From a virus: a stretch of 34,434 nucleotides of DNA. The stretch spans positions 1 through 34,434 of the IMG/VR virus record IMGVR_UViG_3300010373_000100, one strand, 5' to 3'. Under the pieces are notes generated by a model. The model did not search any database, was not told where the DNA came from, and saw nothing but the letters and a program-made list of their open reading frames with translations. Positions 21,825 to 29,145 of this stretch are shown here, piece by piece (positions within the stretch are counted from its first letter, which is position 1; every line of letters starts with the position of its first letter). A program made the position numbers and the translations under genes.

Positions 21825-22471
21825 AGTGTCTCGACCTCCACACCCGCCTTGGCCATCGCCTCTTTCGCCTGCCAGACCGCCCGCCAAACGCTGACGGCAC
21901 GTAGAGAATCATCATGCTCGCCAGTAATCCAGGTCATCGCCTCGTGCAGGTGACGCCACACTTCGGGCTCGCCACAGAACGGAATAGGGCGATACGGCAC
22001 GCGTTCACTGTCCCATACGCCAGCAAACCAAAGCAGGCGGGCGCAGCCCGAATATGCCTGTTCGATTAGGGCGGTGAATTTTCGCAAATCCTCGAAGCCG
22101 CAGAGATGACGCATGCGGTCTTCCGTATGAAACGAAAGATTGGCGCATCCGTCCCACTTCACGTCGCCGCTCGCGAGTTTAGAGGCTGTCTCAAGATCTG
22201 TGGTGGGCTGGCAGTCGTCACTATTGAACAACACCACGCCGTTTTCATCGCGCCCAAACCATTCCCGTGCATCGAATTCGGCAACGTGCGTGTTGACCAT
22301 CCGGTAACGGACAGAGGCGTCTATCTCGTCGTAATGGACGAGCCGCCATGCCGTCGGATATTCATCGAAATAGTGAACCGGTAGATCGGCGTCGCGTGCG
22401 CGACGCTCCCTGCACATTTCCGCTTCTTCCACGGGCACCATCAGGCCGCTGTCGCGTTCGGTGAATTTCAT
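21818..22471 (-). CDS. Hypothetical accessory protein
   Basis: A 217-residue soluble protein with AGGAGG seven nt before the ATG, overlapping the previous gene's stop (ATGA). It has several aromatic-rich segments (A-W-R-L-V-H-Y-D-E, R-E-W-F-G-R-D-E) and a C-terminal helical stretch with V-W-R-A-V-W-Q-A-K-E-A-M. No family is recognised. It belongs to a run of tightly packed, unrelated small genes between the portal-CAP pair and MuF, a place phages often use for cargo. Confidence 0.75.
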   Translation of the reverse strand: MKFTERDSGLMVPVEEAEMCRERRARDADLPVHYFDEYPTAWRLVHYDEIDASVRYRMVNTHVAEFDAREWFGRDENGVVLFNSDDCQPTTDLETASKLASGDVKWDGCANLSFHTEDRMRHLCGFEDLRKFTALIEQAYSGCARLLWFAGVWDSERVPYRPIPFCGEPEVWRHLHEAMTWITGEHDDSLRAVSVWRAVWQAKEAMAKAGVEVETLC

Positions 22472-22794
22472 GGAGCACCCTCCTGATTCCAGTCGTCGTC
22501 CGGTTCATAGGGATGCGCAGTAATGCCCCAGTCCTGCATATCCGGGCGCCACCAAGCATCCGTTTCGGCGACCATCCACAAGTCGCACCCTTCGTCATGT
22601 TCGGAATCATCGAAGGGTAGGCATGACCGAACGTAAAATAGGTCGCCCTTCTTTAAATCGCGCATTCGCACGCGAACTGCCGTCTCACCATCCTGCCGCC
22701 AGATTTCTCGCAGTGATTGGCCGGTAGTGTGGTTCTTGGCCGGAAAGCGGAACTCCGGGCTGTCGATGATCGTTGGCAGTGCAAGGCGTTTCAT
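22468..22794 (-). CDS. Hypothetical accessory protein
   Basis: A 108-residue acidic protein with a beta-rich middle (R-V-R-M-R-D-L-K-K-G-D-L-F-Y-V) that resembles small barrel or SH3-like proteins, and an Asp/Trp-rich C-terminus. It starts four nt after the previous stop and overlaps the next gene by four nt. AAGG before the ATG is a weak ribosome site. No family is recognised. Confidence 0.75.
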   Translation of the reverse strand: MKRLALPTIIDSPEFRFPAKNHTTGQSLREIWRQDGETAVRVRMRDLKKGDLFYVRSCLPFDDSEHDEGCDLWMVAETDAWWRPDMQDWGITAHPYEPDDDWNQEGAP

Positions 22795-22797
22795 AGG

Positions 22798-23133
22798 TTA
22801 AACCTTGCAGGCTGGAGCCTGCCGCTCGCGAAGCATTTCCGTCATCACCGCGTTCTCTAACAGCTCCGCATTCTGCCGGGCCAAATGAACACAGGCGATG
22901 GTTAGCGCTTTCTCCAGAGTCCAGTGCCCGGCTCGCCACGCTTGTAGGCAATGGTCCAAGGTGGCATTATGTCGGGCCGCTTCAAACAGATCGTTCGGCG
23001 TCGGTGAGACCCGCGTAAATGCATTCATTTCTTCACGCTCGCGCCGCCAGCGTTCGGTTTCTCGGGCGCACTCATCTAAGTGCTCTTGGCCACTCTGTGC
23101 GCCGCATTGTCCGCAAACTGACATAGGCATCAT
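22798..23133 (-). CDS. Hypothetical protein with N-terminal zinc-type motif
   Basis: A 111-residue, mainly helical protein. C-G-Q-C at residues 7-10 and a further Cys at 22 suggest a small zinc-binding or CXXC motif, followed by charged helices. Three in-frame Met codons lie at the start (residues 1, 2, 4) and none has a Shine-Dalgarno, so the exact start is uncertain. It lies 12 bp after the preceding gene's stop. Function unknown. Confidence 0.7.
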   Translation of the reverse strand: MMPMSVCGQCGAQSGQEHLDECARETERWRREREEMNAFTRVSPTPNDLFEAARHNATLDHCLQAWRAGHWTLEKALTIACVHLARQNAELLENAVMTEMLRERQAPACKV

Positions 23134-23145
23134 CTTTTGCGAAAG

Positions 23146-24111
23146 TTACCCGAGCAGCGACGGCCTGTCGCGCCAGGATTCTTGCTTGGGTTCGTCAAAC
23201 ACCGGCGGGTTGTACGGCTCGATTGTCTTGGCTTCAAATACGCCGTCAGTCGGTGGAGGGTTGCCGACTAGATCGTCAGTGATGATAGCCCTCACTGGGT
23301 AAAACTCGAATCCATCGCGCGGTGGACCGCATGGACGCGGAAACTGTACGTGCTCGATCGTTTCGAGAACCCCCGGAAGCACCGATTCGATCTCGACCAC
23401 CGTACCGGCCTGAGTGTGCCGAACATTGCGACAACGTCCAACGACTAAATTTGAGCCGGGCGCCGAGTAGATGGGCTTGCCTTCAAACTTCTCCAAGGGA
23501 AGTTTCTCGCAAGAAATCACTGCTTCGTAGACGATGCGACCTGTTCGCGATTCCGGCTCTTTGGTGGTGCCGCGAACTGGTTTACCATGAACTCCAGGCG
23601 TCACTTCAAGGCCGCCGGATCGGAACGATTTAATGCGATCAGGATGGGCAAGTCTAATCGGCTCGGTCATATGCGTGCGCAGCGCCGCTTCCGTTAGGCC
23701 TTCTTGGTCGTCGGCCACATACGCCATGCCGTCGTCGCGCAGACAGGCCCACTGGCCGGCGTCGATTTGCTCGCCGGCGCGAAAGTAGGTCACGCCCGAT
23801 GGAACCTCTTGCAGATGACCGACAGGCAGTGCCTTCGTGATGATGTCGAGGATGTGACTCTCGTATTTTTCTGCCCAGCGCCGGCCGATTTCCTCATAGG
23901 ATGCGAATTCTCGTTTAAGCCGCGCATCGTGCTCTTTCTGGCTTTCAAAGAACGATGGCATTTGGCAGGTAACTGTTGGCGACTCACTGCGCTCATAATT
24001 CTCCCGCAGCATGGCGCATCGCTCAATAAGCGATTCACCGGGCTTGCAGCCGGCGGCAATGCGGGCCTCGTGAATGACTTCTCCGGCCGTCATGTTGGAA
24101 TGATCGCTCAT
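23146..24111 (-). CDS. Hypothetical accessory protein (321 residues)
   Basis: A 321-residue soluble protein, the largest of the accessory block. The first third is helical and charged (residues 10-100). The centre has short repeats of G-M-A-Y-V-A-D-D and E-P-I-R-L-A-H-P-D. The rest is beta-rich, ending in a Pro-rich tail (P-P-V-F-D-E-P-K). The start ATG overlaps the previous stop (TGATG), with GGGGA a few nt upstream. No family is recognised and no enzymatic motif is visible. Confidence 0.75.
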   Translation of the reverse strand: MSDHSNMTAGEVIHEARIAAGCKPGESLIERCAMLRENYERSESPTVTCQMPSFFESQKEHDARLKREFASYEEIGRRWAEKYESHILDIITKALPVGHLQEVPSGVTYFRAGEQIDAGQWACLRDDGMAYVADDQEGLTEAALRTHMTEPIRLAHPDRIKSFRSGGLEVTPGVHGKPVRGTTKEPESRTGRIVYEAVISCEKLPLEKFEGKPIYSAPGSNLVVGRCRNVRHTQAGTVVEIESVLPGVLETIEHVQFPRPCGPPRDGFEFYPVRAIITDDLVGNPPPTDGVFEAKTIEPYNPPVFDEPKQESWRDRPSLLG

Positions 24112-24383
24112 CAGCTTATCCCCTGCGCCAACTCTGCTGGAATCTTGCCGCCATACTCGACCAATTCATGCGGCGGGTCTGGCTCAAGAATGCCCCGGGA
24201 CGCTCGCCACGCGATCAGGCCGCGCAGATCGGTCGTCAAATCGGACCTACGAGACACCAGGCAATCCCCGTTCGGAAACTGCATCAAGGCGACGTATCGG
24301 TCGCATTCGTCGATTGAGCCGCGAATTTTAACCGACATGAGCGGCTGAAAATCGTCACCGATGACGTTGAGGTTAATGCTCAT
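24111..24383 (-). CDS. Hypothetical accessory protein (90 residues)
   Basis: A 90-residue protein. The ATG at 24383 is chosen over an upstream start at 24497, because it overlaps the previous gene's stop in an ATGA and the extra N-terminus runs antiparallel to no known feature. Residues 8-40 form a compact beta part (P-L-M-S-V-K-I-R-G-S-I-D-E). A Met and several Cys follow, with a short helical end (H-E-L-V-E-Y-G-G-K). Function unknown. Confidence 0.65.
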   Translation of the reverse strand: MSINLNVIGDDFQPLMSVKIRGSIDECDRYVALMQFPNGDCLVSRRSDLTTDLRGLIAWRASRGILEPDPPHELVEYGGKIPAELAQGIS

Positions 24384-24598
24384 GCGACGGTTCTGTAGAG
24401 TTTCCTCGCCGTCGCTCCTGGCGGTGCGGCAGGCATCCTGCACCGGCAGTTCGGATGCTCCGGTGGCGGATGTGACACATAGGTCACGGTATACCAATAT
24501 CCAGAAGGGACAACACGACGAGATGGCGAGCCGCCGCGAAAGAGAGCCGCCAACGGCAACGCGACAAGTGCCCGCAAGATAGTTCGTCGCGAGATCAT
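24380..24598 (-). CDS. Small exported-type protein with twin-arginine-like signal
   Basis: A 72-residue protein starting M-I-S-R-R-T-I-L-R-A-L-V-A-L-P-L-A-A-L, an R-R motif plus hydrophobic run as in Tat signals, though short. The rest is a Pro/Arg/Ser-rich stretch holding P-E-H-P-N-C-R-C-R, a motif that echoes the C-terminal H-P-x-C-R-C of MuF-type head proteins. The ATG at 24598 is chosen as the natural start of the signal. Upstream extension in the frame is poor. It overlaps the next gene by ATGA. Function unknown. Confidence 0.55.
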   Translation of the reverse strand: MISRRTILRALVALPLAALFRGGSPSRRVVPSGYWYTVTYVSHPPPEHPNCRCRMPAAPPGATARKLYRTVA

Positions 24599-24638
24599 GT
24601 CGGTAAGTATCGCGCGAACGACGGTCGAGTGCAACGGG

Positions 24639-25406
24639 CTAGTAGCGGAACACTCCGGTCGCAAACCACACTTCCTGCCCGCCAAACCAGCGGCTTCTAC
24701 CGCGCCGCATGTCATAACCGAACTCGTCGCATGGCGAGCTTGCCCCGCGCCAGTGACCCGGACTCGTTCGCCAGGCGGCGACGCAATCTATGGCGCCGTC
24801 CACGACGTTTGTGTTCCACGGCCAACTTTCAGCGGCGATTTCAGCGGCGTTTCCCAGGTAGCCGATCGGCGTGTGGTGGCCCTGCTGCTCTCGTTCGCAT
24901 TGCCGGCGGTTATTCTCGGACGCGTGCGCGAACAGGCGTGGCGACGGGCGGCCGTAGACGCTTTGTGGGCGCTCAGGGTGCGTCCTCAAGGCCCAGATCA
25001 ACGAGCGCTGGGTAAGCGTGCCGCGAGGCAGACGCATCAAGGCCTCGATGCCTCCCGGCGTGCAGTATCGCCGCGGCAAGACACTGATCGCGTGGCCGCT
25101 GGTGGTATCGATGACGACGATGCCCGCGCCGCCCAGCAACCTGAAACCGGGTTGTTCGATCAGCCTGACACGATCGGTGCCAGCGCGATACACGTGCAAA
25201 GATGGCACGCGGCATAAGACATGGTCGGCGTAATCGCGCGGCCAATGCCATCCATCGAGACCGACGGCCACGGCCACCAAGCGATGACTGCTTCTGCCGG
25301 CGGCGAACGCCTGCGCATAATCGACGGAAACGAGCGGGGCGGGATCGGCGGCTTGGGAAACAGCCACACACAACAGGGCCGCAAGGGCAATCGATAGAGC
25401 TTTCAT
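24639..25406 (-). CDS. Secreted protein with C-terminal CAP/SCP-like domain
   Basis: A 255-residue protein. Residues 1-20 are a clear Sec signal peptide (M-K-A-L-S-I-A-L... ends S-Q-A-A). Residues about 40-125 have a thioredoxin-like outline, without a CXXC. The last 100 residues have CAP/SCP-like features: L-F-A-H-A-S-E-N-N, an E-I-A-A-E-S stretch, W-R-T-S-P-G-H-W (212-219) and V-W-F-A-T-G-V-F at the end. Role outside the cell is unknown; some phage-region CAP proteins are thought to act on hosts or envelope. The ATG at 25406 is preferred to a GTG at 25415 because CCAAGCC lies 30 nt upstream, as with TerS. Confidence 0.7.
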   Translation of the reverse strand: MKALSIALAALLCVAVSQAADPAPLVSVDYAQAFAAGRSSHRLVAVAVGLDGWHWPRDYADHVLCRVPSLHVYRAGTDRVRLIEQPGFRLLGGAGIVVIDTTSGHAISVLPRRYCTPGGIEALMRLPRGTLTQRSLIWALRTHPERPQSVYGRPSPRLFAHASENNRRQCEREQQGHHTPIGYLGNAAEIAAESWPWNTNVVDGAIDCVAAWRTSPGHWRGASSPCDEFGYDMRRGRSRWFGGQEVWFATGVFRY

Positions 25407-25436
25407 GCCCGGCACATTGCCGATGGCATGGCTTGG
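25407..25436 (-). promoter_or_regulatory. CCAAGCC start-associated element (CAP gene)
   Basis: CCAAGCC (25436-25430, minus strand) begins 30 nt before the CAP ATG. The bases nearest the start, AATGTGCCGGGCATG, match the TerS leader (AATATGCCGGGCATG) at all but one position. Confidence 0.7.
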
Positions 25437-25456
25437 CCGTTACGCAGCAGTGCGCG

Positions 25457-28009
25457 TTACGGGTATTCCGTCTCCCAAAGCTCAGCGGCCCGGCGGGCGA
25501 GACGCCCAGCGGCGGTTATCGGCGGTGCCGACTCGTGCAACGCCAGCGGCTTCGAGGTATCTCCCCCAGCCAACCACTCCTTGAACTGCCCGAGCGTCAT
25601 GGCCGCGATCGGTCCGACCTTCCAGCCGTCTGGATAAGCCGATTTGTACGCCTCGAGCGCATCGGTCTCGTTCAGATATCCGATGAGGCATTTGTGCTCG
25701 TCGAACGATCCATCGGCCCGCACCTGGTCGACCACGAACACGAGCTGACTTTCCGGATCGGGACCGATGAAAACGTCGACAGCGTCGCCGTCGGCGCCCG
25801 ACTCCGTGCGACGGAAATAGCCATAGTGGGCAGGCATCCTGATCGACCAATCGTCACCCTTTCTGCGCGTGGCTCCTTTGGGCGATTCGATCGTCACAGG
25901 CAGTCCGTACCAGGAGAAGCGGCCCATGCGGTAATTGCCGGATTCTTTCTGAGCATCCGTAGGATTTCGCTCGGTGGCATCTGCAGCAGCCTTGATCGCC
26001 GCGCGAATATCTGGGGCGGTTTCGTGCAACTTCCGCCGCTCGCGAACCAGCCCGGCCGCCTGGCCATAGCCGTTGATGTCGACCATCGCTGACGGCTGAA
26101 CGGCGCTGGCGGTTTCGGTTGGATTGGCTTCAGGCTTATCGTCGGGCTGGGGCTGCCGGGCCGGTACTTTGTCACCGGTTCCGGCACGTTCACCATTCTT
26201 CGGCTCTGCCAGTGATGTCACAGCGCCGCTCGAATCCATTTGATCCGCTTTGGCTGTGATCTCGGAAGGCTTCGGCTTCGCCCCAGCCGCCACCTCTTCG
26301 TCATAGTCATACCCCTCTTCGGCGGCCCGCTTCTTGCGCGAGATAACGCCATCGTCATCCAGCACCTTCAGTCGATCCGTTTCGCTCTTGCGGTCGCGCG
26401 TCTCGATCGTCGGGAAGCTGACGTGCAGCTTGAGCATCTTGCGAATGGCCCAGTAAGACCCGGCCTCACCAAAGCGGTCGAACCGGCCGTAGCGGGCCGC
26501 ATTGCCGATCACCAGCCACATCAGGTCGTGCCAGTAGGATCCATAGCCGAACTGTAGGGCCTGGATGTTTTTGACGAAGGGCGCCTCCGACACGAGCGTG
26601 CTGCTGTAGTTGGCGTTGCTGCTATCGCCGGAGATCATAAATTCCGGCATCGCCCACTGCGTCGCTACCCAGCGGAGCATGGCCTGCGCTACATCGACGA
26701 AGGCCGGGCCGCGCTCATGGCCAGGCGGCGGGTCCACCCAGTCCATGCCAAACGGCATGTCGAGCAATGAGGCGCCCGGGTAGCCGTAGTTGTTAAACGT
26801 CCGGCTGCCGCCGCCCGGCATGTACGCGGTGTTCGTGTAATCGGTTTTGCTGGCCCGGAACGCTGCCACATCGTCCCTGGTGACGCCCTCCATGTGCTTG
26901 CGAATACCGGCGATAGCAGCCTGGAAGCTCGCCCCGTCGGCTGTCTTGGTCAGCAGGTTGTCGGACTTCTGCAGGTACTTCAGGGCCCCATAAAAATCGC
27001 TGATGCCCCGCTTGATGTTCGTGTCGGAGAGCTTGAAATGCTGAAGCGACGCGGCCGGCAAAAAGTCGCTTTCTCCCAGATCGTCGAACCACGCACTGGC
27101 CCCGTAAACGGTCGTCACGTCGTGCGCCGCCGTCAGCATTCCGAAGGTGCAATCGATCCGGGACTGCCCCACGTCGACGCCGTAATCGGCCAATGCCTCG
27201 GCCGTCCAGTCGCTTGCACCTTGTTCGGTGATTTGCTCCGGCTCGATGATCCGCAGATCGGTGCGCCCCACATGGTCGCAGTGAGTCTGCAGGAAATACT
27301 CACCATCGCGGCGGGTTCGCATCAGGAGCTCGCCCTCTTTTCCCATCGCCCCGCACCACTTCGTGCGCTCCAGGAACTCGTCCAAGACTTCCTGTACGGC
27401 GGCCATCAGCCCGTCCACCGGCTTGTCGCCAACCCGCTTGGGCGCGAAAGCGTACTGAAACCCGCGGCCGCCCACGGTGTAGTTCACCAGGTTTCGCAAC
27501 ACCCCCTGGGCCGGGCAGTTGACCTGGCAGACAATTCTGGCGATGCCGCGGATAAAGCCCAGATCGATTTCAGTGATGACAAACGGCCGGTCGCGCCCCT
27601 TGGCCCGGTCGACGCGGGTCGACAGCGGATTGAGGTACGGCTGCATCCCGTAGCCCAACGGCTGCCCCCACGTGCTGGCCTCGCCGCCGGGGCCGAACGT
27701 ATCGAGCCATCCGTACGCGCCGTAGCTTTCCAGCAGGTCGCGGTCTTGGCGGGCGCGCTCGTAATCAACGCCGTCTTCCGGCAATGGGTGCGGTGTATCG
27801 TTCAGCGCGTAGGCCAGCTGTTCGTGGCGGCGCGTGATGGCTTGCGTGCGGGCTTCGGTCTCTAATAACTGCCGCTCGCGTTGGTCAATGGCCCGCTGCT
27901 CGAGCTCCAATTCCAGCACGCGGCGACGCTCCTGCAACACCTCGAGCTGTGAGGCGGGCGAATCGAGAAGAATGACGCGGGAGCTGGGCGGCTGGCTGCG
28001 CTTGGGCAT
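25457..28009 (-). CDS. Portal protein with C-terminal pyrophosphatase-like (InPase-type) domain
   Basis: An 850-residue portal, lambda gpB type. The N-terminus is a coiled-coil Arg/Glu/Gln-rich arm (20-65). The portal core spans about 85-560 (I-A-R-I-V-C-Q-V-N... M-P-E-F-M-I-S-G-D-S-S-N-A-N-Y-S-S). A Pro/Glu/Lys-rich linker follows (about 575-640). Residues 705-815 carry I-E-S-P-K-G, H-Y-G-Y-F, D-G-D-A-V-D-V-F-I-G-P, D-Q-V-R-A-D-G-S-F-D-E-H-K and A-Y-P-D-G-W-K, the pattern of the phage InPase-type domain (described among polyvalent proteins). Portals form the dodecameric DNA gate. A fused enzyme-like domain could enter with the DNA or act in the head. CCAAGCC lies 29 nt before the ATG. Confidence 0.85.
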   Translation of the reverse strand: MPKRSQPPSSRVILLDSPASQLEVLQERRRVLELELEQRAIDQRERQLLETEARTQAITRRHEQLAYALNDTPHPLPEDGVDYERARQDRDLLESYGAYGWLDTFGPGGEASTWGQPLGYGMQPYLNPLSTRVDRAKGRDRPFVITEIDLGFIRGIARIVCQVNCPAQGVLRNLVNYTVGGRGFQYAFAPKRVGDKPVDGLMAAVQEVLDEFLERTKWCGAMGKEGELLMRTRRDGEYFLQTHCDHVGRTDLRIIEPEQITEQGASDWTAEALADYGVDVGQSRIDCTFGMLTAAHDVTTVYGASAWFDDLGESDFLPAASLQHFKLSDTNIKRGISDFYGALKYLQKSDNLLTKTADGASFQAAIAGIRKHMEGVTRDDVAAFRASKTDYTNTAYMPGGGSRTFNNYGYPGASLLDMPFGMDWVDPPPGHERGPAFVDVAQAMLRWVATQWAMPEFMISGDSSNANYSSTLVSEAPFVKNIQALQFGYGSYWHDLMWLVIGNAARYGRFDRFGEAGSYWAIRKMLKLHVSFPTIETRDRKSETDRLKVLDDDGVISRKKRAAEEGYDYDEEVAAGAKPKPSEITAKADQMDSSGAVTSLAEPKNGERAGTGDKVPARQPQPDDKPEANPTETASAVQPSAMVDINGYGQAAGLVRERRKLHETAPDIRAAIKAAADATERNPTDAQKESGNYRMGRFSWYGLPVTIESPKGATRRKGDDWSIRMPAHYGYFRRTESGADGDAVDVFIGPDPESQLVFVVDQVRADGSFDEHKCLIGYLNETDALEAYKSAYPDGWKVGPIAAMTLGQFKEWLAGGDTSKPLALHESAPPITAAGRLARRAAELWETEYP

Positions 28010-28038
28010 GCCGCCAGATTGCGGCCGGTCAGGCTTGG
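28010..28038 (-). promoter_or_regulatory. CCAAGCC start-associated element (portal gene)
   Basis: CCAAGCC (28038-28032, minus strand) begins 29 nt before the portal ATG, followed by GGCCGCAATCTGGCGGCATG. GGCCAAGCC and the CAAT core are shared with the CAP leader. No Shine-Dalgarno is present. Confidence 0.65.
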
Positions 28039-28062
28039 CCGAGTGCTACCAAACCGTAAGGG

Positions 28063-28227
28063 CTACTTCCTCTTGAACAGCGGGTGCGTCTCTCTCATGT
28101 GCTTGAATTCCTCGCGGAGCTTCTCGTCTTTTTTCGCGTCCGCTTCGCTATTCGCGTGGAATCTCTTGCCGCTGTCCTTGCTGGTCACGGTGACTCCGGA
28201 TTTCGTCTTGCGCTCTTCGTAGGGCAT
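28063..28227 (-). CDS. Small charged hypothetical protein (54 residues)
   Basis: This 54-residue frame was read directly from the sequence: M-P-Y-E-E-R-K-T-K-S-G, then a basic/acidic helical part (E-A-D-A-K-K-D-E-K-L-R-E-E-F-K-H) and a TAG stop at 28063-28065. It is well formed and lies between the portal and the Tat-like gene in the operon. An AGGA lies 2 nt before the ATG. The high charge is like small phage DNA-binding or head-accessory proteins. Function unknown. Confidence 0.65.
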   Translation of the reverse strand: MPYEERKTKSGVTVTSKDSGKRFHANSEADAKKDEKLREEFKHMRETHPLFKRK

Positions 28228-28260
28228 GGTCCTACAATCAGCCGCCGCTGGCTTGACGGT

Positions 28261-28752
28261 TCATCCAGTCTCTCGTGTGGTTCCGTCCGGCCCGCAAAGC
28301 TTTTTAAACGGCATTCCGCCATTGAGAAGCAGAAGCTGATCGTACAGGATGACGCGCGCCCGCATCAGGCAGGCGTGCTGCGCTGCATGGGCCGTCTCGT
28401 AGACATCGCCTGACGCGTGCAACTGACCAGGCCACCACCACTCGCCGGCCTCGATGCGGGGCGTGATCGAGGCGACATCCGATTCGGTAGACATCTGCGC
28501 GTAGATGCCGTAGCCGAACCCGCGGCCATCGAAACCGCGAACGATCAGGAATAGCGCCCCGGTGTGAATCCACCAATGTGGAATTGGCGGAAGCCCGGCT
28601 TCGCTGCTTCGATTCATTGAGGCGAAATTCCAGTCAACGTCCGACAGGACGATACCGGTTGCGGCATCACTGGCCTTCGTTCGCCGCGGCCAGATCGCTG
28701 CCAGGGGCGCGGCGAGAGTGGCGAGATACCTCAGCAGAGAACGGCGGTTCAT
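28261..28752 (-). CDS. Exported-type protein with twin-arginine-like signal
   Basis: A 163-residue protein beginning M-N-R-R-S-L-L-R-Y-L-A-T-L-A-A-P-L-A-A-I, a good R-R plus hydrophobic run (about residues 6-20). AGGA lies 7 nt before this ATG (28752), which is preferred to a Met five codons upstream. The mature part is Trp/Gly-rich with a beta pattern (W-W-I-H-T-G-A-L-F-L-I-V, G-F-G-Y-G-I-Y). No family is recognised. It lies between the large terminase's neighbour and the portal, an unusual place for an exported protein, so it may be host-directed cargo. Confidence 0.65.
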   Translation of the reverse strand: MNRRSLLRYLATLAAPLAAIWPRRTKASDAATGIVLSDVDWNFASMNRSSEAGLPPIPHWWIHTGALFLIVRGFDGRGFGYGIYAQMSTESDVASITPRIEAGEWWWPGQLHASGDVYETAHAAQHACLMRARVILYDQLLLLNGGMPFKKLCGPDGTTRETG

Positions 28753-28779
28753 GTATTTTCCTTTCATGCTACTAGCTTT

Positions 28780-29145
28780 TCAACGAACGGAACACGCTCC
28801 GGCCTCAATACGCCCGTATTCTAGCGACAGATCAGGGTATGGCGAGTCCATGACCGGTCCGCCCGACTCCCGCGCGAGCAACCGCCCCTTCAAAATCTGA
28901 TACTCGTGCGCGTCGGCCATCGGCTCCACGCCTTCGCCCAGGCAGACGCGACAAATCCACTTCCGATGCACGACGTTTTCCACCAGCTCAATGTTGTGAC
29001 TGTAGACGCGCTCGCACCGGCCAGGCGGGCAATCGAGTTCATCAAGCGACTTGCGGCATAGAACGCAACGGCGCGTGCCGTGGTCGACCTGATGCTCCAC
29101 AGAGTCTTCGTGACACGGTACGTGATTACTGCTGATTGCGATCAT
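28780..29145 (-). CDS. Small zinc-binding hypothetical protein
   Basis: A 121-residue protein with C-V-L-C (27-30), C-P-P-G-R-C (39-44) and C-R-V-C (65-68), suggesting a zinc-ribbon-type or HNH-like fold. No clear nuclease H-N-H is visible, but H-x-x-E-x-x-V-E-H near the start and C pairs are reminiscent of such families. HNH endonucleases next to terminases help packaging in some phages, so this is a candidate partner; the call is tentative. It overlaps the terminase end by four nt (ATGA). Confidence 0.6.
   Translation of the reverse strand: MIAISSNHVPCHEDSVEHQVDHGTRRCVLCRKSLDELDCPPGRCERVYSHNIELVENVVHRKWICRVCLGEGVEPMADAHEYQILKGRLLARESGGPVMDSPYPDLSLEYGRIEAGACSVR

Noticed and set aside
26894-27865. 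Plus-strand frame of 323 residues opposite the portal gene
   Set aside because: Antisense to the portal core, without a ribosome site or recognisable domain.
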